Positions 7,517-15,779 of a DNA stretch of 64,000 nt are shown piece by piece (position 1 is the first letter of the stretch; the number at the start of each line of letters is the position of its first letter). A program made the translations under genes and the position numbers. The stretch is from the NCBI GenBank assembly GCA_019090455.1, contig JAHRWA010000043.1:1-64000 (forward strand). The letters are read 5' to 3'. The notes under the pieces are model-generated. The model did no database searches. It saw only the letters and a list, made by a program, of their open reading frames with translations, and was not told the DNA's origin. Origin of the DNA: Pseudomonadales bacterium (lineage in GTDB: Bacteria > Pseudomonadota > Gammaproteobacteria > Pseudomonadales > DC-out160).

Positions 7517-8683
7517 GTGAATTTTGATATATCTGAAGAACAGAAAATGCTGCGAGATTTGTGTAGTCAAATTTCGGGGGATTTTGATAATGAATATTGG
7601 CAAGGTATCGACGACGACTACCGTTTTCCAACGGAGTTTTGGAAGGTGCTTAGTGAGCAAGGAATACTGGGGCTTGGTATTCCTAAAGAGTATGGCGGAA
7701 GCGGTATGGGCTTACTCGAAATGTGCATTGCCGCTGAGGCGCTCAGTCTCGAACCTAAAGGGGGTGGAGAAGGCGGCTCACTGTTGGTTTGCGGACCCGT
7801 ATTTGGAGGCTACTTAATTACCAGTGGCGGCTCTTCTGCACAGAAGGATAAGTACCTTCCTGCTGTGGTTAAGGGAGACATTTGGGCTGGGGCTTTTACC
7901 GAGCCGGATGCCGGATCTAATATCACGCAGATTACGACTGCGGCCACTGATTGCGTGGATCACTATAAAATTAAAGGCCAAAAAGTGTTTATCTCAAGTA
8001 TTGCTTCCGCCAGTCATATGGGCATCATGTGTCGCACTTCGCCCTACGATGCCGCCAAAAAAACCAGCGGTGTTTCGCTGTTAGTGGCGGACTTACCCAA
8101 TTCAAAAATCGAAGCTCGTCCGTTTAAAAAAATGGGTTCACACTTTATGGATACCAATCAAGTGTTCCTCGACGATATCGAAGTTCCGAAAGAGAACTTG
8201 ATTGGTGAAGAAGGGCAAGGCTGGAAAGCCCTGTACGGCGTGCTCAATCCCGAACGCTTAGTCATCTCCGCTGGCAGTATCGGTACGGGCCTTTATTTAG
8301 TGAATAAAGCGGTGGAGTACGCCAAACAACGATCAGTTTGGGGTAAACCCATAGCCACTCATCAGGGCCTGCAATTCCCTTTGGCTGAAGCAAAAATGCA
8401 ACTCGAAACTGCCAAATTAAAAACTTACGAAGCCGCTTGGCTGTTTGATCAAGGTCGAGAATGTGGCGTGCAGGCGGCGATGGCAAAGTATTGTGCCGCA
8501 CAAGCCTCACTTTATGCCGCTGACCGGGCTATTCAAACCTTTGGTGGCGCGGGTTACATTTCAGAATCCGGTATTGAACGACATTGGCGTAACCTACGGC
8601 TGAATCGTATCGCTCCGGTAACTGATGAAATGACCCTGAACTACATTGCTCAACATGATTTGCAAATGCCCAGATCCTATTAG
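7517..8683 (+). CDS. Acyl-CoA dehydrogenase
   Basis: A 388-residue flavoprotein of normal family length. The N-terminal helical domain begins NFDISEEQKMLRDLC. The FAD/substrate motif FTEPDAGSN lies near residue 130, and the second FAD signature is RAIQTFGGAGYISESGIERH. The likely catalytic base is the glutamate in VTDEMTLNYI near the C-terminus, aligned by analogy. It should oxidise an acyl-CoA thioester to the enoyl-CoA and pass electrons to ETF; chain length cannot be read. The start is GTG 7517 with AAGGAGG at 7502-7508. It stands alone between repeats. A double-length relative lies at 40855-43293 with a similar ending (MPRSY versus LPKSY). Confidence 0.92.
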   Translation: MNFDISEEQKMLRDLCSQISGDFDNEYWQGIDDDYRFPTEFWKVLSEQGILGLGIPKEYGGSGMGLLEMCIAAEALSLEPKGGGEGGSLLVCGPVFGGYLITSGGSSAQKDKYLPAVVKGDIWAGAFTEPDAGSNITQITTAATDCVDHYKIKGQKVFISSIASASHMGIMCRTSPYDAAKKTSGVSLLVADLPNSKIEARPFKKMGSHFMDTNQVFLDDIEVPKENLIGEEGQGWKALYGVLNPERLVISAGSIGTGLYLVNKAVEYAKQRSVWGKPIATHQGLQFPLAEAKMQLETAKLKTYEAAWLFDQGRECGVQAAMAKYCAAQASLYAADRAIQTFGGAGYISESGIERHWRNLRLNRIAPVTDEMTLNYIAQHDLQMPRSY

Positions 8684-8797
8684 CCTTTTTCGACTAGTTT
8701 AATTCAACTAGCTCAACAAAGAGAGAAGTATGCAAACAGGCGTATTGAATACCGGCGGCAAGCACTATCGAGAATGAACGACATGGAGTCATTCCTG

Positions 8798-8883
8798 GCG
8801 TTTTAGCTGATACCTGTCCCCTGTGCATCTTTCGCCCTATGCATCCCCTGCATCTCCAGCCCTATGCATCTCCCTATGCATCA
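8798..8883. repeat. Degenerate family R end followed by CCCTATGCATC tandem units
   Basis: GGCGTTTTAGCTGATACCTG TCCCC (8798-8822) is a worn right arm of family R. It is followed at 8821-8883 by about five imperfect units related to CCCTATGCATC, for example CCCTATGCATCCC and TCCCTATGCATCA. They lie upstream of the PhoX-like gene. Confidence 0.5.
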
Positions 8884-9011
8884 TAAATCCACAAAATAAG
8901 GTTTCTCCCCGTAAAAGGAATAAATTAATTTTAAAATTTATTGGTGGTTTTATTGCAGGTAGTATTCTAGCTTTCAATCAAGCAAGGTTATATATAAAAA
9001 GGGAATTAAAT

Positions 9012-10202
9012 ATGAGCAACAAAATAAAAACAGCCACTTTCGACAATGACAAAGATATCTCCGTAAACAGAAGAAAAGTGCTTCGCTATGGCGTCGCTTC
9101 AATCGCGAGTTTGCTAAGCACGCAGATGGTTGGCTGTGAGTACTTTATTCCTCAAGGTGGTTTGCTGTCTGTGAATTCGGATGGCCTTATGCTGTTGCCC
9201 GGATATACGTCGAGAGTGATAGCAAAAAGTGGAAAACGGGTTGGCACCTCCAGTTATCAGTGGCATGGCTCTCCTGATGGTGGAGAAACCTATGAGACTA
9301 GTGACGGTGGTTGGATCTATGTTTCTAATTCTGAACTGGATAACGATCGTGGTGGTGCAGGTGCCATTCGCTTCGATTCTGATGGAAATATTGTTGATGC
9401 CTACAGCATCTTGACGGGCTCAAACAGAAACTGCGCCGGGGGAAAAACGCCGTGGAATACTTGGTTGTCTTGCGAAGAAGATGGTAACAATGGGCGAGTT
9501 TTCGAGTGCGATCCTTTTGGCATCAATCCCGCAGTCGAGGTGCCTCTTTTAGGTCGTTTTAATCATGAAGCTGTGGCCGTTGATGATGGTCTCCATCATT
9601 TATACCTAACAGAGGATTCCGGTAGTGGTCTGCTCTATCGGTTTGTACCCGATAGCTACCCTGATTTAACGGCAGGAATATTGGAAGCTGCAGAAGTTAT
9701 CGATAACGGTGATGGCACATCAAACCTGGTTTGGCACACAGTAGCTGATCCATCTGCTGCGACAGCATCAACACGTTCGCAGGTACCTGCCGCCACGACT
9801 TTTAATGGCGGCGAGGGGATTATTTATCGAGATGGCTATATCTATTTTACGACAAAAGGCGATGACCGTGTTTGGTCGTTGGAGACTACGACCCAAGTGT
9901 TATCTGTTATCTACGATGATGGATTTTTTGCCAACCCAATTCTTACCGGTGTCGATGGTATTGCCGCAGCGCCCAATGGCGATCTATTCGTTGCGGAGGA
10001 TCCTGGTAATATGCAAGTTGTCGCTCTTAATAAAGCGGGTGAAGCGTCTCCAATAGTGCAGCTGTTTGGCCATATAGCATCGGAGGTGACGGGTATTGCC
10101 TTCAGTCCCGATGGCACGCGAATGTATTTCAGCAGTCAGCGCGGTCCCGTTGGCAATATTATTTCAGGCGGCGTTACCTACGAGGTGACAGGCGTCTTTT
10201 GA
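9012..10202 (+). CDS. PhoX-family (DUF839) secreted phosphatase-like protein
   Basis: A 396-residue exported beta-propeller protein. NRRKVLRYGVASIASLLS resembles a Tat signal and is followed by MVGC, a lipobox-like site, so it may be a Tat lipoprotein. The body has the PhoX signature NCAGGKTPWNTWLSCEED, then FNHEAVAVDDGLHHLYLTED and SGSGLLYRFVP. A late NGDLFVAEDPGNMQVV is typical of metal-binding propeller strands. PhoX enzymes are Ca2+/Fe3+-dependent alkaline phosphatases released under phosphate limitation; many shorter DUF839 proteins are uncharacterised, so the activity is inferred. ATG 9012 is preferred because AAAAGGG precedes it and the signal peptide follows at once. The frame opens earlier, at 8823, through repeat DNA. 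Confidence 0.85.
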   Translation: MSNKIKTATFDNDKDISVNRRKVLRYGVASIASLLSTQMVGCEYFIPQGGLLSVNSDGLMLLPGYTSRVIAKSGKRVGTSSYQWHGSPDGGETYETSDGGWIYVSNSELDNDRGGAGAIRFDSDGNIVDAYSILTGSNRNCAGGKTPWNTWLSCEEDGNNGRVFECDPFGINPAVEVPLLGRFNHEAVAVDDGLHHLYLTEDSGSGLLYRFVPDSYPDLTAGILEAAEVIDNGDGTSNLVWHTVADPSAATASTRSQVPAATTFNGGEGIIYRDGYIYFTTKGDDRVWSLETTTQVLSVIYDDGFFANPILTGVDGIAAAPNGDLFVAEDPGNMQVVALNKAGEASPIVQLFGHIASEVTGIAFSPDGTRMYFSSQRGPVGNIISGGVTYEVTGVF

Positions 10203-10288
10203 TCAAAAGGTCGGTGACGAACGGAGCTACCAGGAGATCCATCATCAGTAATGAGATTGATAAATTTAGATCTGCTCAATTCATATTC

Positions 10289-10308
10289 TTATTGTTAATA
10301 TGGTGTCC
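10289..10308. repeat. Short intergenic repeat family B, copy 1
   Basis: This copy fits the consensus TTATTGTTAAYRTGGTGTYC. Related copies occur at 13169-13189, 14261-14280 and 15947-15966. It lies 27 bases before the toxin-like gene, possibly within its leader. Confidence 0.5.
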
Positions 10309-10335
10309 TGATTAATGCAAATGGAGGAGTCTATC

Positions 10336-11040
10336 ATGGCTGACAACCAGCAAAATGATAAGGCAGTATTTGAAAGTGCCATTCGGGCTCTGGAGCTTGA
10401 AATAGCGAATGTAGGTGTCCATCTCACGCTAGATTCGGCAGCAAGGCAAGCCTATGCGAAACAGATTCGGGCTATGTCTACAGAACTAAAGATGTTGGTA
10501 TCAACTGGAAAAATAAGCTGGGCACAGGCGGCAGAGCAAGCCAATGAAACCAGAAACCTAATCATGGATGTCGTCAGAAACAGGAGTACTCCTGTTGGCC
10601 GTTCAATGGCTCAACAGATAAAACAGCAGGGGAGAACCCTTAATGAAATTATTGCCAAAAAATGTAAATCGTTATATGGCGGTAGTGTTTCTTTCAATGA
10701 TCTACCCCTAGCGAAAAAAAATAAAATATATTCAGAAGTTGTAACGTCAGCTGGGAAGTCTGATCCTAAAGTCACTATGGCAATGAAGAAGCTTTCCCAT
10801 GCAGGAAGAGGGTTAATAGTCATATCCATAGCGCTGTCAGTCTACACCGTCGCAACAGCGGAAAACAAAGTGGATGCAGCAGGCAAAGAAATTGTTGTTA
10901 CCGGTGCAGGAATTGGTGGTGGGATTGCTGGCGGGGCGCTTGCAGGTCTGGCTTGTGGTCCAGGAGCGCCAGTATGCGTCACCGTAGGGGCCTTTGTTGG
11001 AGGCGCTTTAGTTGCGTTTGGTGTGGGGTTGGCTTGGTGA
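10336..11040 (+). CDS. Putative glycine-zipper membrane-active toxin/effector
   Basis: A 234-residue protein without a signal peptide. Residues 1-150 are helical and charged. The C-terminal third has a hydrophobic helix (GRGLIVISIALSVYTVATA), then a glycine-rich segment with GAGIGGGIAGGALAGLACG, PGAPVCVTVGAFVGGAL and AFGVGLAW. From memory, similar glycine-zipper C-termini occur in gammaproteobacterial proteins found with type VI secretion or contact-dependent toxins, where they are thought to insert in membranes. The function here is inferred. ATG 10336 is chosen over ATG 10315 because GGAGGA lies eight bases upstream. The next gene follows after nine bases, a typical effector-immunity layout. 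No secretion genes are visible in the window. Confidence 0.6.
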   Translation: MADNQQNDKAVFESAIRALELEIANVGVHLTLDSAARQAYAKQIRAMSTELKMLVSTGKISWAQAAEQANETRNLIMDVVRNRSTPVGRSMAQQIKQQGRTLNEIIAKKCKSLYGGSVSFNDLPLAKKNKIYSEVVTSAGKSDPKVTMAMKKLSHAGRGLIVISIALSVYTVATAENKVDAAGKEIVVTGAGIGGGIAGGALAGLACGPGAPVCVTVGAFVGGALVAFGVGLAW

Positions 11041-11049
11041 GAATCTATA

Positions 11050-11508
11050 ATGAAGCTGCTTAATAATTCTGAATTTTCTCTAAAGCGGGTATCTGACGGT
11101 ACAGAGACTGAATCACCCAAGAGTCAATTAGTGATTGATGGAAAAGAGGTTGATTCTTTCGTTGTAGGTGCAGTCCTTGAAGCATGTGTTAAACAGGGGA
11201 ACTTTTATTTAATATTTACTACTAATGATTGCCCGTATGAGGAGTCATTAAATATTTATTTTCTTAATCTATCCTATGACATTCTTGATAAAGCCGTTTT
11301 GGTCTGGCCATACAGTACTGGGATCTTTGAAATTTTAGATATTACTCAATCTAATCTAGTTGATTTTAAATTCTTTGACGATAAAAGTTGGCAGGTAGAA
11401 ATATTTTCTCATAAGAGAACTCTCATTCCCTATATTTCAGAGCCTAGGGGAGTGTGGAGAAAGCTTAAATTAAAGCATTATTTCAAAATCCGTGAAAAGC
11501 TGATCTAG
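11050..11508 (+). CDS. Hypothetical protein, candidate immunity partner
   Basis: A 152-residue protein I do not recognise. It has no signal peptide or membrane segment, is rich in beta-strand-like alternation (NFYLIFTTNDCPYEESLNIY, AVLVWPYSTGIFEILD), and has a basic C-terminus (GVWRKLKLKHYFKIREKLI). It starts nine bases after the toxin-like gene, with GGTGAG inside that gene's end as the likely ribosome binding site, so the two are almost certainly cotranscribed. A small unrelated acidic/neutral protein directly downstream of a toxin-like gene is usually the cognate immunity protein. That role is inference only. Confidence 0.6.
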   Translation: MKLLNNSEFSLKRVSDGTETESPKSQLVIDGKEVDSFVVGAVLEACVKQGNFYLIFTTNDCPYEESLNIYFLNLSYDILDKAVLVWPYSTGIFEILDITQSNLVDFKFFDDKSWQVEIFSHKRTLIPYISEPRGVWRKLKLKHYFKIREKLI

Positions 11509-11562
11509 AGATAATCTTTTCTAGATGCAACATCACTTCGATTACATTGTTCAGTTTTTGGT

Positions 11563-12828
11563 TTAGAGACCGGATATGATCGTATCCAGCTTGTTAACAA
11601 ATTGTTCCAATCTTCCGTCGTTACCTAATAGTTCGGGCATCCCTATTACCATTTCGACGCCATCCTTTTGCACCCATAGAGCCATGAAAAATGGCAAGAG
11701 CTTTAAAGGGATCGGTATGGCGAATGCCGTTTCTGCAATAAAGCCTGCTGCAGTGTATTTTTCCATATCTCCTTTGCCGATCATGGTGAGTGTTCCTGAG
11801 CGTTGGTATCGACCCGATTCATGAACTTTTACGATTGATGCGTTATAGGGTGAATGGTATTTGGTGGGAACCCATCGAGCTGCCGTCAGAAGTTTTCGAG
11901 GAGGGGTTGGTATCTCTTCATTTAACCGGAGGGCATTTCTAATTTGTAAATTCAAATCTGCGATAGTATCTTCGTGAGAGACACAAACATCAAAAGCGCC
12001 AGAACAATTTGCCGTAGTCTGTAAGGTGCGGGGTAGGTGGCGGCGTAAGTCAACGGTTAAGCGAACTTTCGTATCCCCACTGTTTTGTCGGTCCATTACG
12101 AGACTATCTGAGGCTAGTTTTATCGCTAGCATCATCTTAGGAATTAGCTTGAACTCTCTCACGGCTATTTTTTTTCTGAGCCAAATATGACTCAATGATG
12201 TGCCCTTCGCAGGGCCGGTGGGTGCAATAGCGGTGCGGGTTACAGTCGGCATTGCAGGGCCCTTTATTCTGTCGAGCATGTCTACGTCGAAGAGTGTCGA
12301 ATTAGACCCTATGGGTTTTTCTCCTTTTAATATTCTAAAGGCGTCATCAATAATCTGCCTTAGACCACTCGCGTCGGTAACGGCGTGATGCATGCGAAAA
12401 ACAATGCGTAATTTATCCGATTTAACCAACAAGACCTCACACACAGGTCCTGTTACGGGGGAAAGACGAGCCCGTATAAAATCTGCGTTTTCTGGCCCCA
12501 TCCCATCCCAGAGAGAGTCTTCAATTAATGTAACCGGAATGTGAGGTTCGTCTGCTCGCCATTTTGAAAAGCCGAGCTTCCAGGCTCTAACGACTCTAGT
12601 ACCAGGATGTACCTGCGCGATTTTATCCATTGCAGTTTGCCATTGGTCCAAGTTAAATTCACCATGACCTTCCACAACGGCATTTAAGATAATGGACTGC
12701 TCACTGTACTTGTCGTGATAGAGGTAGGATCGTTCAATTGGCGACATTTTACGATATATCTGCCCAGCTTGAACGGGTTTGAGGTTAGCGTCAGAATTGT
12801 CTACAGTCATCTGCGTTGGCGTTTCCAT
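11563..12828 (-). CDS. Stand-alone condensation-fold acyltransferase-like protein
   Basis: A 421-residue soluble protein of the CoA-dependent acyltransferase/NRPS condensation superfamily. The active-site motif HHxxxDA/G is MHHAVTDASG at about residue 146. It is followed by KVRLTVDLRRHLPRTLQTTA and NCSGAFDVCVS, matching the second-lobe DLR..P motif of PapA5, wax ester synthase and free-standing condensation domains. No adenylation or carrier domain is attached. It could transfer an acyl or peptidyl group to an alcohol or amine; the substrate is unknown. The gene is transcribed toward the toxin-like pair. It lies about 36 kb from the NRPS, so a joint role is only a possibility. Confidence 0.75.
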   Translation of the reverse strand: METPTQMTVDNSDANLKPVQAGQIYRKMSPIERSYLYHDKYSEQSIILNAVVEGHGEFNLDQWQTAMDKIAQVHPGTRVVRAWKLGFSKWRADEPHIPVTLIEDSLWDGMGPENADFIRARLSPVTGPVCEVLLVKSDKLRIVFRMHHAVTDASGLRQIIDDAFRILKGEKPIGSNSTLFDVDMLDRIKGPAMPTVTRTAIAPTGPAKGTSLSHIWLRKKIAVREFKLIPKMMLAIKLASDSLVMDRQNSGDTKVRLTVDLRRHLPRTLQTTANCSGAFDVCVSHEDTIADLNLQIRNALRLNEEIPTPPRKLLTAARWVPTKYHSPYNASIVKVHESGRYQRSGTLTMIGKGDMEKYTAAGFIAETAFAIPIPLKLLPFFMALWVQKDGVEMVIGMPELLGNDGRLEQFVNKLDTIISGL

Positions 12829-13226
12829 TTCTCGTTTGGATGGTGTGATATTATGTGAATCCAGCTTCCGGGCACGTACCTTCGATCTAGATCAATAGTT
12901 TAGTAGCTTGCTCAATAATAGTGATTTATGAGTAAAGGGAAAGTGATTTCTTTTAGTTCAATGGACTGAAGATAATCGGCTTTTTTTGAGATCGGTCTTA
13001 GGCAATACTATGCGTTAATTTGCATCATGTATTGCGGGAGCCGAATTTAATAAGAGAAAAGGGTACAGAAATCTTGAAAAACAGCGTAACTACTCAAGCG
13101 ACTTACAGAGACTTTCACCTTAGATAACACCATTAACGAATTTAGATGAAGTCATTTTACCTACGTTGTTATTGTTGATAGGGGTGTTCTGAATTGGTTG
13201 CCGTTGATTGGGCGTTTACCTTGTTT
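12829..13226. other. Intergenic region with one long repeat copy
   Basis: About 400 bases with no gene recognised. The right third contains the repeat at 13111-13189. The rest is A+T-rich and includes the upstream region of the condensation-like gene. Confidence 0.5.
13111..13189 (+). repeat. Long repeat family B copy, left of the 13227-14090 gene
   Basis: TTAGATGAAGTCATTTTACC (from 13142) is followed by a GTTGTTATTGTT block and GGGGTGTTC. Together with a weaker CTTTCAC..TTAG block upstream, it matches 14204-14280 in the same orientation. Confidence 0.75.
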
Positions 13227-14090
13227 CTACTGTGCAACTAGTTTTTTCCAGAAATCCTTGTTTAGAGTTACTCCCAGGAATAATTCTGAATTGGAGTCAA
13301 AGTCATTATCAATATTCTCTACTTTAGTTTGCTGTCGCTGAGCACCCATTGCTATTGTTACTCCTTTCGCTATGTCTATTCCAATCCCTAATGAATAAAC
13401 AACGCCAGCAGTACTAACATCAACATCGTGAGCAATAACATCGCCAACTCCAATAAAAAATGAAATGCGCCGACGAAGATCATACTTGCCAGGAATAAAT
13501 CGGCGATATGCTGGATAAACATGTAGAACCAATGATTCAGTAACAAAATCATGATGAGTTTTAGTATGCATCGTAGTACTTGTTAGTAATCCAAAACGTA
13601 TATGATCGCTATCCCAATCTTTATTATCAATCTTATTATGACCATTCCTAATTCGAGCAATAATATCTGTTTTATCTTGAACGTCTACGCCTAAAAACTC
13701 TTCGATTTCGACCATCATGGCCAACAACACTGCTGGATCAGATCTCGGAATGCTGGTTGTTTCGGATTCATTCTCCCTATTGTTAATATCGTAAGATTTG
13801 GTTTTTTTATTATAGATAATATTTGATTTGTCGTTATCAAGATTTAACCCATCTATTAACTTACGTTTTAATGCAATCGATTTTTCTGGCTTATGATTAA
13901 AAACCATTTTGTATAGATAAGGTATCTCTGCTCCTGGAAGAGTAAGTTTGGTTTGTTTTTGCAATGATTCTAGCCGGGTAATCCGATCGTTTAGCTTAAG
14001 ATCAGTTTCATTGTGCTCTTCAGCAAGTGCTCCCCCACTGATCAGGGCTATCAGTAAAACTATAAAGTATGTTTTTTTTTCGTATGTCAT
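13227..14090 (-). CDS. Exported protein of unknown function
   Basis: A 287-residue protein with a clear signal peptide (TYFIVLLIALISGGALAEE). The mature N-terminus is a short coiled-coil-like region (DLKLNDRITRLESLQKQTKL). The middle is polar and lysine/asparagine-rich. The C-terminal 110 residues alternate like outer-membrane or periplasmic beta strands (HIRFGLLTSTTMHTKTHHD, GVVYSLGIGIDIAKGVTIAM, SELFLGVTLNKDFW). I do not recognise the family; it may be a small outer-membrane barrel. It is bracketed by direct repeats at 13111-13189 and 14204-14280, with an IS110 remnant just beyond, which suggests a mobile or horizontally gained unit. Confidence 0.7.
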   Translation of the reverse strand: MTYEKKTYFIVLLIALISGGALAEEHNETDLKLNDRITRLESLQKQTKLTLPGAEIPYLYKMVFNHKPEKSIALKRKLIDGLNLDNDKSNIIYNKKTKSYDINNRENESETTSIPRSDPAVLLAMMVEIEEFLGVDVQDKTDIIARIRNGHNKIDNKDWDSDHIRFGLLTSTTMHTKTHHDFVTESLVLHVYPAYRRFIPGKYDLRRRISFFIGVGDVIAHDVDVSTAGVVYSLGIGIDIAKGVTIAMGAQRQQTKVENIDNDFDSNSELFLGVTLNKDFWKKLVAQ

Positions 14091-14203
14091 TTTGTTAAAT
14101 CATCCCTTTAATGCTGTATTAGTCATCCTACTTGGGTGTATTTGAGGTCTAAAAGTTCTGTCGTAATTAACTCGAAAGGACAAGTGTCGTAGAGGAAACA
14201 GGG

Positions 14204-14280
14204 CATCTTTCACATAGACTAAGATTGGCGAAGTTAGATGAAGTCATTTTACCAGGGTTGTTATTGTTAACGTGGGTGCC
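14204..14280 (+). repeat. Long repeat family B copy, right of the 13227-14090 gene
   Basis: This direct-orientation copy shares TTAGATGAAGTCATTTTACC (14234-14253) and TTGTTATTGTT with 13111-13189. It ends six bases before the IS110 remnant. Confidence 0.75.
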
Positions 14281-14285
14281 CATCT

Positions 14286-14797
14286 ATGCGTAACCATAAC
14301 GTAATCAGTATCGATTTAGCAAAAATGTTTTTCAGGTGTGTTTGTTTGATGCTCATACTAAATTTACAACCAATAAAATAGTGAGTTGACCACAACTACT
14401 CAAGTTGCTGTTAGGTCTCGAGGCAACAAGACATCGTAATGGAAGCGTGTTCTAGATCAAATTGTTGGGGCCACGTATATCAATAAAAGATTTTTCAAGC
14501 TGATTTATTTTTGCCTCATCAAGTTAAGCCTTTCGTTGCCTGCAACACAAATGATCACAATGTTGCAATCGCCATTGCGGGGGAACCTCTACGACCCCCA
14601 AGGCATCTTTGTAGTGGTTAAGTCATTAGAGCATCAATACAAAGCCTGAATCGTATTCGCGATTGCCTCATCGAGTCTCAAAAACCCACAGTGAATCAGC
14701 TTTGGGTTTGCTGGCAGAGTACGGAATCATTGTGGGAAAAACCATTGCTGAACTTCGGATGCTGATTCGACTGATTCTGGAGGATGCAGAAAGTTAA
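14286..14797 (+). pseudogene. IS110-family transposase, decayed N-terminal half
   Basis: ATG 14286 begins MRNHNVISIDLAK. After a one-base slip the frame continues as NVFQVCLFDAHTKFTTNKIV. These are the start of the DEDD catalytic domain of IS110 recombinases (the DLAK aspartate). Further fragments in other frames are MEACSRSNCWGHVYQ, VKSLEHQ, SLNRIRDCLIESQKPTVNQL and LLAEYGIIVGKTIAELRMLI, ending LEDAES with TAA 14795-14797. Weak similarity may run on to about 14860. Several frameshifts and stops make it inactive. The C-terminal part is absent here; a C-terminal IS110 remnant lies at 378-689 on the other strand. Confidence 0.85.
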
Positions 14798-14966
14798 TTC
14801 ACAGTTACTGCGGCCTCTTCATTAACGAGCCGTATCAAGAGTTGCTAAGCATCCTCCTGTTATCGATAATTCTGTTTTTGAAAATATGGCCGTCTTGTTA
14901 CGATGTCAGCTTATTTTTGTTCTATCCCCTTGCGCTAATAAATGATACTAACAATTTGAAAGCCAG

Positions 14967-15779
14967 TTACTTATCAATACTTAGCGCTTTATGGTCTAAA
15001 AATAAGCTTCCAGAATTTACGGAGAGCGGGCCTTGCATTGTTGCTTTAATCTTAAGGGTGTCTTTAATCGTTACCGGAAGCTCGGCCTTGATTGGGACCT
15101 CCAGTGTTTGGGCAAACTTAACAGGAATTGTTTCTTTGACTTTAACGGGCTGACTTATGCGTATTTTTTTCCGAACAGGGATGTCCATATTCAAAGAAAT
15201 ATCAAATTTATTTAAATCCACTTTTAAGTTTTTTCTAACATGAATGCTTTGCTTAAGGGGAATGTCTACCTTAATGGGTATATCGGCTTTCACTTTGACT
15301 GGCACTACGCCGTAGATAACTATTGTCGTGTCTAAGGGGATTGTCGCGTCAATTCTTATCACTTCATCTATGAGAATTTCCGTATCAAGTGGAAGTTCAA
15401 TATTCGTCACCTGTAGTTCATTTGGGGTCAAATTTATCGAGAGAGGGATGCTGGTTTTTATATCGAAAATATCATCGATATGGATTTCTGTTTCAATCGG
15501 AACCTTGATTTCGGTGTTGATGGGTATATCGACGACTGCGTCAACAGAGGCATTAACCAAACCTTTTAATTGAGCACTAAGGTTTAGGTCTCCGACATTT
15601 ATTTTCAGGCGATTAGCTAAATCAACATTTAATGAGTAGTCTTTGAAAAATATACCGGCTGCGAGATAGAAGCATATGTTGAAGAATAAAACCAAGAATC
15701 CTACCGAAGCAATTAATTTAGCCTTATCTCGTGAGCTGCTCTTATGTGTTGCGGTTGTTGTTGAGGTTACGTTTTTCAT
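14967..15779 (-). CDS. Membrane-anchored periplasmic beta-repeat protein
   Basis: A 270-residue protein. A basic N-terminus (HKSSSRDKAK) precedes one transmembrane helix (LIASVGFLVLFFNICFYLAA), so the remainder is periplasmic. From about residue 80 to 255 it consists of imperfect beta-type repeats of 9-20 residues built on IP(I/L)(D/N)T(E/T)I.I. Examples are VDIPINTEIKVPIETEIHID, IPLDTEILIDEVIRIDATIP and IPVRKKIRISQPVKVKETIP. Long alternation of hydrophobic and charged residues suggests an elongated beta-solenoid or hydrophobic-groove fold, like LPS- or lipid-bridging proteins. I do not recognise a family, and that functional idea is inference. It is monocistronic, with a promoter region shared with nothing else. 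Confidence 0.75.
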   Translation of the reverse strand: MKNVTSTTTATHKSSSRDKAKLIASVGFLVLFFNICFYLAAGIFFKDYSLNVDLANRLKINVGDLNLSAQLKGLVNASVDAVVDIPINTEIKVPIETEIHIDDIFDIKTSIPLSINLTPNELQVTNIELPLDTEILIDEVIRIDATIPLDTTIVIYGVVPVKVKADIPIKVDIPLKQSIHVRKNLKVDLNKFDISLNMDIPVRKKIRISQPVKVKETIPVKFAQTLEVPIKAELPVTIKDTLKIKATMQGPLSVNSGSLFLDHKALSIDK

